Under the pieces are notes generated by a model. The model saw only the letters and a program-made list of their open reading frames with translations, searched no databases and had not been told where the DNA came from. Shown here piece after piece: positions 59,201-64,000 of a DNA stretch of 64,000 nucleotides. Made by a program: the position numbers and the translations under genes. The DNA lies in NCBI RefSeq assembly GCF_037176765.1, contig NC_090030.1, positions 25,017,378 to 25,081,377 of the forward strand, given 5' to 3'. Each line of letters opens with the position of its first letter. Positions within the stretch are counted from its first letter, which is position 1. Source of the stretch: Anolis sagrei. Taxonomy: Eukaryota; Chordata; Lepidosauria; Squamata; Anolidae.

Positions 59201-60605
59201 TTTCGTTCCTTCTCTCCTTCCTTCCTTCTTTCACTTTTTATTTCCTTCTCTCTTTCCTTCCTTCTCTACCTTTCTTTCTTTCTTTCCTTCTCTCCTTCTT
59301 TCCCTCCTCCTCTCTTTCCTTCCTTCTCTATCTTCCTTCCTTCCTTTCCTTCTCTCCTTCTTTCCCTCCTCTCCCCTTCCTTCCTTCCTTCTCTACCCTG
59401 CTTTTTTCTTTCCTTCCCCCTTCTTTCCCTCTTTCTCTCCCTCCTTTCTTCTCTATCTTTCTTTCTTTCCATCGCTCCTTCTTTCCCTCCTCTCTTTCCT
59501 TCCTTCTCTATCTTCCTTTCTTTCTTTCCTTCTCTCCTTTTTCCCTCCTCTCCCCTTCCTTCCTTCTCTACCCTACTTTCTTTCTTTCCTTCCCTCCTTC
59601 TTTCCCTCTTTCTCTCCCTCCTTTCTTCTCTCCCTTTCTTTCTTTCTTTCTTTCCCTCCTCTTCTCTTTCCTTCCTTCTCTATCTTCCTTCCTTCCTTTC
59701 CTTCTCTCCTTCTTTGCCTCCTCTCCCCTTTCTTCCTTCTCTACCCTGCTTTCTTTCTTTCCTTCTTTCTCTCCTTCCCTCCTTCTTTTCCTCTTTCTCT
59801 CCCTCCCGTTTCTTGTCATTTTACTTGCCCTCAGCGGCCCCCCGCAGCTCCCATGCCCTCCCCGAGTGTGAGTGCTTACATCAGTCTGGTGGGCTTTCTC
59901 AGGCTGGGCTCGTGTAGAGGGAGGCAGGCAGATGGCAGTGCGCATGCAGAGGGAGATTTGGGCGCGGGGGAAGCTGGGAAATGGAGTCCTTCCTCATTGT
60001 TTTCCTCCCGAGGCCTCTGCACATGCTCCATGTTTTTTGGGTATTGTGCATTTGTGTTGTTGCGTATTGGTGTTTTGAGGGTTGTTGGTCATACCTTGGG
60101 GGAAGAGGTATTAGCAGGGCAAATGTGGTGAGATTTCGTCCGGTGGTTTAGCCGTTTTTGACCGCCTAATTACGACCTTAAGGTTCTTATATATATAGAT
60201 GCGGAATACAACCTCTACTTATTCTTTCCCATAGTTTTGCAATGGAAGAAGACCATCTACGCCCCAACGGATGACGCATTTTCTTACCAAGATGGAAAAT
60301 TTACCGTAATCCGAGGAGGGCGATACTATATCTACTCCCAGGTGGCCTTTTGCGCCAACCCGGTGCCCCATGTGCCGTTCAGTGTCAACCTGTACCTTCA
60401 CTTGCCGTCTGAACGTGATAAGCTCCTACTGAAAGGCGTGGGGACTCAAGGCGGAACGAACGACATTTGCGGCTTGCAGTCCATTCACCTTGGGAGAGCC
60501 GTCGAACTCCAGCCGGGACACGCCATCTTCGTGAATGTGACGGACTCTTCTAGAGTGAACTACAACCATGAAAACACGTACTTTGGCATGTTCGAACTCT
60601 CCTAG
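41845..60605 (+). CDS. CD40LG: CD40 ligand (TNFSF5), 5 exons, complete
   Basis: CDS is exons 41845-42000, 45344-45490, 54980-55013, 56949-57005 and 60235-60605 (254 aa plus stop). CD40L is a type II membrane trimer on activated T cells that binds CD40 on B cells and antigen-presenting cells, driving class switching and germinal-centre responses. Seen here: a short cytoplasmic tail resembling chicken CD40L (AYSPPSPR...GST), one membrane helix (about 22-47), a stalk ([12 protein letters not shown]...[15 protein letters not shown]), KGD (112-114) spanning the exon 3/4 junction, and a TNF-homology domain with [30 protein letters not shown] and YFGMFELS. The two domain Cys (FCAN and DICG) match the human disulfide pair, and NVT matches the human glycosylation site. 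Five exons and length fit the family (human 261 aa). No breaks were seen. Confidence 0.96.
42119..43755 (-). mobile_element. CR1 LINE, longest copy in the window
   Basis: Complement encodes an RT with [59 protein letters not shown], then [21 protein letters not shown] and [11 protein letters not shown] to DGHLSGV. Several breaks (the YADD region is lost, the frame shifts). Lies in CD40LG intron 1, 118 nt after exon 1. Confidence 0.93.
43756..44282 (+). other. CD40LG intron 1, no recognisable repeat
   Basis: No repeat or coding signal recognised. Confidence 0.4.
44283..44776 (+). mobile_element. CR1 LINE 3' part
   Basis: [26 protein letters not shown] to DGHLSGVI, open for 115 residues. The start ATGATCAAGG is duplicated in tandem (ACTAAAATGATCAAGG twice). 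Confidence 0.92.
45014..45235 (+). mobile_element. hAT-like fragment (CAGGGGTCCTCAAAC end)
   Basis: Starts CAGGGGTCCTCAAACTACGG and GCGGGCCACTTCCGGCCCGC, a hAT-type terminus. No opposite end seen. GC-rich, with an inverted GGCTGGCTCATGCT / AGCATGAGCCAGCC pair. Confidence 0.55.
45344..45490 (+). CDS. CD40LG: CD40LG exon 2 (stalk)
   Basis: 49 codons, [11 protein letters not shown] to QDLASK, between acceptor TCCTCAG (45343) and donor GTAAGG (45491). It corresponds to the human stretch HEDFVFMKTIQRC...LLNCEEIKSQFEG, with both Cys conserved. Confidence 0.93.
45646..45976 (+). mobile_element. hAT MITE with G-rich and C-rich tracts, TSD present
   Basis: CAGGCCCGTAGCCAGG to GGCTACATGCCTG; perfect 8-bp duplication TTTGTGGA at 45638-45645 and 45977-45984. 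The interior has G runs of over 12 and a C run of over 20. Confidence 0.9.
46185..46336 (+). mobile_element. LTR-like fossil, left piece (continues after PLE)
   Basis: Begins TGTCATGCGCTGGGCCTGT. Split by the PLE at 46337-48049; resumes to about 48560. A relative lies in inverse orientation at 49840-50738. No coding part; family uncertain. Confidence 0.45.
46337..48049. mobile_element. Penelope-like element, inverted dimer with Helitron inside
   Basis: Minus arm 46337-46910 encodes the GIY-YIG C-terminal part ([20 protein letters not shown]); plus arm 46911-48049. Helitron 46990-47899 sits in the plus arm. Imperfect AAAGTTTT-type duplication at both ends. Confidence 0.88.
46990..47899 (-). 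mobile_element. Helitron with both ends, inside PLE
   Basis: Left end CTGGCTGTCCCCTGCCACAC, right end ATATATATAGA; boundaries fixed because the PLE sequence on each side is known (ATAAACCCA and TTTTCCTAC). Confidence 0.88.
48050..48560 (+). mobile_element. LTR-like fossil, right piece
   Basis: Continues 46185-46336; includes CTTGTCCACAAGGGACAGG, which is similar to the complement of 50500-50520, and a TATA-like CTATAAAAGACG near 48440. Confidence 0.45.
48561..49058 (-). mobile_element. Unclassified repeat and Sauria-like SINE remnant
   Basis: About 48880-49050 is a damaged Sauria-type SINE on the complement. 48700-48880 resembles 9760-9900. Confidence 0.6.
49059..49802 (-). mobile_element. 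SPIN-type hAT element, both ends and TSD
   Basis: CAGTGTTTCTCAACCTTCC to CCTGGTTGAGAAACGCTG, 8-bp duplication GTTTAACC / GTTTAACA. Confidence 0.92.
49840..50738 (-). mobile_element. LTR-like fossil, inverse copy
   Basis: Complement begins TGTCATGCGCTGGGCCTGT at 50738 and has AATAAA near 49857. Same family as 46185-48560. Boundaries approximate, age uncertain. Confidence 0.45.
50920..51720 (-). mobile_element. L2-like LINE 3' part
   Basis: Complement: [40 protein letters not shown] to [16 protein letters not shown], then 3' UTR and (AAT)-type tail. Open for 162 residues. Confidence 0.9.
51755..52038 (-). mobile_element. tRNA-derived SINE, second family
   Basis: AGGAGCGACTTGAGAAACCG to TTAACCCATTGCGCCACC; complement of the type at 11645-11906. 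Confidence 0.88.
52490..53120 (-). mobile_element. Partial LTR-like fossil, split by PLE
   Basis: Complement matches 11360-11580 (for example GCGATTCAGCTCAAAAGGAT against its counterpart). PLE 52717-53101 inserted, duplicating CAATGTAGCAAT. Confidence 0.5.
52717..53101 (+). mobile_element. Penelope-like element 3' end
   Basis: [20 protein letters not shown] frame, hammerhead-like motif (GAAA changed to AAAA here) and CTACAACAACC end. 12-bp duplication CAATGTAGCAAT at 52705-52716 and 53102-53113. Confidence 0.9.
53121..53900 (+). other. CD40LG intron 2, unassigned
   Basis: 53520-53600 has GGATCCCTGGGGGTTTCC and TATCCGCGG motifs suggesting a degraded repeat. No coding similarity recognised. 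Confidence 0.35.
53901..54515 (+). repeat. 160-bp tandem repeat, about 3.9 copies
   Basis: AAGGCAGGGGCCTGGGATGC occurs at 53901, 54061, 54221 and 54381, exactly every 160 bp. Units differ by only a few bases; copies 2 and 3 look identical. The last unit ends early at GGTCCGCAGCC. Confidence 0.95.
54590..54900 (+). mobile_element. Sauria-type SINE
   Basis: Head AAGTGAGTTACACTGTTGAG with B-box-like GGTTCAAATCC; tail CTTTACCTTTACCTTAT. Ends 80 nt before CD40LG exon 3. Confidence 0.88.
54980..55013 (+). CDS. CD40LG: CD40LG exon 3 (34-nt micro-exon)
   Basis: Encodes [11 protein letters not shown] plus the first base of a Gly codon, between TTTGTCTAG (54979) and GTAAGC (55014). AMQKG matches human EMQKG, which fixes the exon despite its small size. 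Standard gene finders could miss it. Confidence 0.85.
55077..55836. mobile_element. Penelope-like element, head-to-head inverted dimer
   Basis: Minus arm 55077 to about 55363, plus arm to 55836; 12-bp duplication ACACCTCTGAAT at 55065-55076 and 55837-55848. Lies in CD40LG intron 3, 63 nt after exon 3. Confidence 0.92.
55948..56390 (-). mobile_element. SPIN-type element with SINE inside
   Basis: AACCTTTCTAATGCTGCACC at the left. The second-family SINE (about 56010-56135, complement) interrupts it; the SPIN module follows to about 56390. Confidence 0.75.
56395..56810 (+). mobile_element. SPIN-type element, 5' part
   Basis: CAGTGTTTCTCAACCTATGG start, then the shared module, ending near 56810 without a 3' terminus. 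Confidence 0.78.
56949..57005 (+). CDS. CD40LG: CD40LG exon 4 (start of TNF-homology domain)
   Basis: Encodes (G)[18 protein letters not shown] plus the first base of a Val codon. Acceptor TTTCAG (56948), donor GTGAGC (57006). Matches human GDQNPQIAAHVISEASSK in place and phase, and completes the KGD motif. Confidence 0.88.
57090..58018 (+). mobile_element. L2-like LINE 3' part in CD40LG intron 4
   Basis: [40 protein letters not shown] to [16 protein letters not shown] and stop (57697), then a 3' UTR with TCGGGAGATGCTAGCGGGG and (AAT)n. Confidence 0.92.
58045..58376. mobile_element. Penelope-like element, asymmetric inverted dimer
   Basis: Minus arm 58045-58306 (GIY-YIG C-terminal frame), short plus arm 58307-58376 (complementary CTACTTCAACCAGAGAAGTC), then joined to a Helitron polypyrimidine tract. 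Confidence 0.8.
58377..58988 (-). mobile_element. Helitron (polypyrimidine type)
   Basis: Right end ACATTTTTATTTATATAGA is the complement of the 5' end. The interior resembles 15332-16530, including CTTCTTTACCTCTTGCCTGG and CTGTTTGCCGGTTGGGC. The 3' end is missing. Confidence 0.75.
58992..60199 (-). mobile_element. Helitron with both ends, next to CD40LG exon 5
   Basis: Left end CTAGCTGTACCCGCCACGCG and GTTGCTGTGGC give the 3' hairpin and CTAG on the complement. Right end TTCTTATATATATAGA|T is the 5' end. The interior is about 800 bp of CCTT/CTTT repeats plus unique sequence (CGTCCGGTGGTTTAGCCG). Its end is 35 nt from the exon 5 boundary. Confidence 0.85.
60235..60605 (+). CDS. CD40LG: CD40LG exon 5 (bulk of TNF-homology domain) with stop
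   Basis: Val completion, then [21 protein letters not shown] to YFGMFELS and TAG. Acceptor is TTTCCCATAG (60234). The residues [36 protein letters not shown] and [10 protein letters not shown] identify the family beyond doubt and are closest to bird CD40L. Confidence 0.96.
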
Positions 60606-60880
60606 GAGGAGTGGCCTCGCTTTGCTGAGCAAAGCCATGTCCCCTACCCCAAATAATATTTATAACTTCCTCCCTTCTTCTTCATTGTATAGTTTATTTT
60701 ATTTATTCATGTTAATCCTGGGAGCTGAAATGTAATGCTGCAACACCATACTACTCCAAATGTGTTGTGATAGTTGCTAGTTGCGTAACATTGTGTGAGG
60801 GTTAACATGCTCTCTCCCTAAGAGCTTGTGTGCGGGCATAACAAGTCTTAGGATTGCTGTCCCTGTTGTTTATATCCCAT
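60606..60880 (+). promoter_or_regulatory. CD40LG 3' UTR with AU-rich element
   Basis: Repeat-free sequence after the stop. TTATTTATT at 60699-60707 within a T/A-rich run is the nonamer type of AU-rich element found in short-lived cytokine mRNAs. No canonical AATAAA was seen before the (CATC)n tract, so the poly(A) site is unassigned. Confidence 0.5.
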
Positions 60881-60882
60881 TA

Positions 60883-61215
60883 TCTATCTATCTATCTACC
60901 CATCCTTCCATCCATCCATCCACCCACCTACCCACCCACTCATCCATCCATCCACCCATCCACCTACCTATCCATCCACCTACCTGTCCATCCATCCACC
61001 CACCCACCCACCCACCCATCCATCCATCCATCCATCCATCCACCTACCTATCCATCCACCTACCTATCCATCCATCCACCCACCCACCCACCCATCCATC
61101 CATCCATCCACCTACCTACCCACCCACCCACCCACCCATCCATCCATCCACTCACCCATCCATCCACTCACCCATCCATCCACTCACCCACTCACCCATC
61201 CACCCACCCATCTGA
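60883..61215 (+). repeat. (CATC/CACC)n compound microsatellite
   Basis: About 330 bp of CATC, CACC and CTAC tetramers, starting 280 bp after the CD40LG stop. It translates in several frames to His/Pro/Ser runs, which are artefacts. Confidence 0.95.
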
Positions 61216-62110
61216 TTTGCAACCCTTCTGGTACTAATGTTGGAGAGTGGTCCCTGGTCAAGTGGTCCCTGGTCAAAAGAAGGTCGGGAACCACTGCTCT
61301 ACACTGACCATATAACACAGTTTCAAGTGGCAAGTTCACTTTATTACGGGCAATGGCCAGCTCATGAGAATTATATGGAAGTGTAGATAGTGCCATAGTT
61401 CTTCTTCCCCCATAGCTTATATCCCATAATACAAATCAGAATGCATCTTATATTTCAGAGGTGTTGGCGACCTATGTATGCATAGCACTGCCATATGTTC
61501 TTTCCCCCCCAATATTGTGAAGGAAGATTTAATACCTCCTTGTGCAATATCCATAGCCAGTGCAGACCTGACACAACAAATTTTGAGCCTGCTCCCCATG
61601 TTGCTTAGACCCCATAATACAAATCGAAACAAAACATTCATTTCAGAGCTATAACTTACCAGAATTATGTTGGTGACCCATGGAAACATTATTTTTGTTT
61701 GTGGATATTGCAAAGGAAAATGTAATACCTCCTTGCGCAATATCCATAGCCAGTGCAGACCTGACACAACAAATTTTGAGCCTGTTCCCCATGTTGCTTA
61801 GATCCCATAATACAAATCGAAACAAAACATTCATTTCAGAGCTATATTATATTGGTGACCCATAGAAACATTTTTTTTTGTTTGTGGATATTGCAAAGGA
61901 AAATGTAATACCTCCTTGCACAATATCCATAGCCAGAGTAGGCTTAGCAAAACAACTCTTCAGTTTGCTTCCCCTGTTGCTTATATCCCATAATACATAT
62001 CGAAATGCAACTTCTATTTGGAGGTATGACACATCAGAATATGTGGTGCATGTGTAACAGAAGTGTATGCTCTTTTTGGGGGGGGGGGGGAGGGAATTGA
62101 CAAAGGAAGA
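61216..62110 (+). repeat. Diverged tandem repeat, about 188-bp unit, 4 copies
   Basis: CCCATAATAC recurs at 61423, 61611, 61804 and 61987. Each unit has an ATACCTCCTTGTGCAATATC-type core. Not recognised as a known family. Confidence 0.85.
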
Positions 62111-62298
62111 TATAATACCTCTTTGTGCAATATCCAGAGCCAGTCTAGGCCAATGTGAGAAATCCTGTTGACTCCAGAGTCAAATGTGTGTGTGTGTGTA
62201 TATACACACACACACACATACATATGACCTTTGAGTCAGCAGGATTCCCCACATTGGCCTATACTGGCTCTGGATATTGCACAAGGAGGTATTATATG
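62109..62298. repeat. Long imperfect palindrome with (GT)n-(AC)n centre
   Basis: 62109-62190 is the near-complement of 62224-62298; the centre TGTGTGTGTATATACACACA is itself palindromic. The arms derive from the neighbouring tandem unit. Confidence 0.88.
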
Positions 62299-62415
62299 AA
62301 ATCTTGAATAATAGTAAGTAATAATAGTAATAATAATAACTATTTTAAAATTTACCGTGCTGTGTACCATAAAGGGCTGGTATGCGTAACACAGGTGTAC
62401 ATTCCTTTTTTGGGA

Positions 62416-64000
62416 GGAATATTGCGAAGGAAGGTTTAATAGCCACAGCAAAGGCAGGTGATATTGCTGATCCCAATGTGTATATATATTATATATTTTC
62501 AAACTTCTTGAATAATATTATTAATAAATATATATATTTTTAAATTCATGCTGCTGTTTGGTATAAAAGGGGAGATAATGTATAATGTATAATCTAAGTC
62601 GAACTGAAGGCCATAATGTCTTAATTTTATAAAAGAAATGAAAGCCGACCTGTATAATATCGTTATCATTGTTATTAAAATAAAGATAAAGGTTTTCTCT
62701 TGACATTAAGTCTAGTGGTGTGAAAAGGAAAGTAGGTATATAGTATGAAATATTAAGTTCAATATATGTAATAAATGTCTTCTTCTATAGTTCTTCACAT
62801 GAAGGTATTCAATTTAGCAACACTTCACACAAGTATTACCATAACATTGTTACACTTTCCAGTTTAAATATCAATACTGTCAAAAAGGAAAAATGAAAAC
62901 AAACAAACACAGTTTTACTACAGACTTGATAATATTCTCAACATAGAGTTGCTCTTGGATAAGTCCTTTACCAATGTGTAACAGAGTTGTTGTTTCCCAA
63001 TGTGTAACAGAGTTGTTGTTTCTGGACGTCAGGGATGGCCAAGTAATCTGTAATGCCGGGGTGAATACAACTGGTTTCCCGGGTACAGACCAGTTTCGAT
63101 ACTTCTTCAGGTAATCTCTCTGCCTTCTTATTTCTTCTTATACATATGAAAATAAAAAGGAGAACTAACTAATATACTAAGTAGTAAAGTCAGACTAATA
63201 TATACCATACTAAGAATAGACATGTAGGAAAACACCCCAAACTGATGTTATATATAATAAATAATGATCTTAATATTATGATTATAACTTACATGTCCTT
63301 GCAGGATCTTTACATGTAGTGTTCTTTATTCAGTTGCGAGCAATCTGTTGAGGTACAGCAAGTTCTTAAGTACTACAGGGTCATTAAAGGTAACAGCTGA
63401 ATTCTAGTTTGTCATTCAAGCCTTGAGGTGTTAATGTCTTTAATTTGTGGATCCAAAAGGTCTCCCTGCAGAGAAGTGATTTCTTGATGTCCATATGAGT
63501 AGGGGCTTGTAATTTCTCTAAGACATAATACTTAAGGTCATTACTGGAATGAGAACTATCCTTAAAGTGCAAGTACAATGTGGATTCACAACTCATTCTC
63601 TTGATTCTAGATCTGTGTTCTTGTATCCTTGTTCTTATAGGTCTAATTGTCATGCCAATATATAACATTTTGCAAGGGCATAGAATGATGTAGATCATGT
63701 TTTCTGATGAGCAGGTGGTGTAGTTTTTTAATTTGATACTAATGTTTAACGTGGGATGAATAAATTCTTTAATTGGGGGAATATTGCGAAGGAAGGTTTA
63801 ATATCCACATCAAAGGCAGGTGATATTGCTGATTCCAATGTGTATATATATTATATATTTTCAAACTTCTTGAATAATATTATTAATAAAAATATATATT
63901 TTAAAATTCATGCTGCTGTTTGGTATAAAAGGGGAGATAATGTATAATGTATAATCTAAGTCGAACTGAAGGCCATAATGTCTTAATTTTATAAAAGAAA
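62416..64000 (-). mobile_element. Second PLE lineage with direct terminal repeats
   Basis: 62416-62640 and 63778-64000 are direct repeats at a constant offset of 1362 bp and differ at few positions; the second runs off the window. Between them the complement encodes ILCPCKMLYIGMTIRPIRTRIQEH to LLCRETFWIHKLKTLTPQGLND (63384-63698), a GIY-YIG endonuclease end. PLEs are known for such pseudo-LTRs. A tandem partial dimer is the alternative. Confidence 0.8.
63063..63116 (-). ncRNA. Hammerhead-like motif in second PLE
   Basis: On the complement: GATTAC (stem I), CTGAAGA (63104-63110), one extra A, a minimal G-TAT-C stem II, GAAA (63094-63097), stem III CTGGT...ACCAG closed by A-U, then T, GTATTC (stem I, one mismatch). 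All core positions are present. Activity is inferred. Confidence 0.45.

Noticed and set aside
59013-60131. 372-residue open frame rich in Ser, Phe, Leu and Pro
   Set aside because: It is a translation of a CCTT/CTTT polypyrimidine tract inside a Helitron; several frames are open at once and no domain is visible.
60826-61237. His-Pro-Ser repeat proteins
   Set aside because: Artefact of the (CATC)n microsatellite.

Overview
This is a 64 kb piece of vertebrate nuclear DNA, most likely from a squamate reptile (a lizard, possibly an iguanian). The evidence is two multi-exon genes with GT-AG introns and a repeat set typical of squamates: CR1, L2-like and BovB LINEs, Sauria-type tRNA SINEs, hAT elements with SPIN (Space Invaders) ends, Helitrons, Penelope-like elements (PLEs) and long tetranucleotide microsatellites. 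Nothing is prokaryotic.

Gene 1 (2518-26795, + strand, 4 exons, 417 codons) is an opsin of the TMT/encephalopsin group. It keeps the retinal-binding lysine (K303) but has GRY in place of the usual (E/D)RY, and Gln at the position of the ancestral Glu181 counterion. Gene 2 (41845-60605, + strand, 5 exons, 254 codons) is CD40LG (CD40 ligand, TNFSF5), complete from the type II membrane anchor to the TNF-homology domain. Both reading frames stay open through clean splice sites, so both look functional. They are unrelated in function and are simply neighbours.

Layout: 1-1600 repeats; 1600-2517 opsin upstream/5' UTR; 2909-10144 opsin intron 1 (LINE, PLE, Helitron, SINE and microsatellite nests); 10477-13512 intron 2 (LTR fossil, SINE, acidic coding relic); 13747-26498 intron 3 (tandem Helitrons, hAT, BovB, CR1, PLE palindrome, SPIN cluster, a LINE ending 30 nt before exon 4); 26796-41844 intergenic, almost all repeats; 42001-60234 CD40LG introns, including a 160-bp tandem repeat in intron 2 and a Helitron ending 35 nt before exon 5; 60606-64000 CD40LG 3' UTR, a (CATC)n tract, tandem repeats, a long palindrome and a second PLE.

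The most interesting non-genic signal is in the PLEs. One family sits repeatedly as head-to-head inverted dimers between 11-13 bp target duplications, and its end carries a sequence that folds as a hammerhead ribozyme core (CUGAGGA, stem II, GAAA, UC). A second, unrelated PLE at the right end has direct terminal repeats (offset 1362 bp) and its own hammerhead-like fold. Also notable are an internal module shared by the SPIN-type and Helitron elements, and a 172-bp almost perfect palindrome inside a Helitron. All family assignments come from reading the sequence and remembered consensus features; no database search was run.
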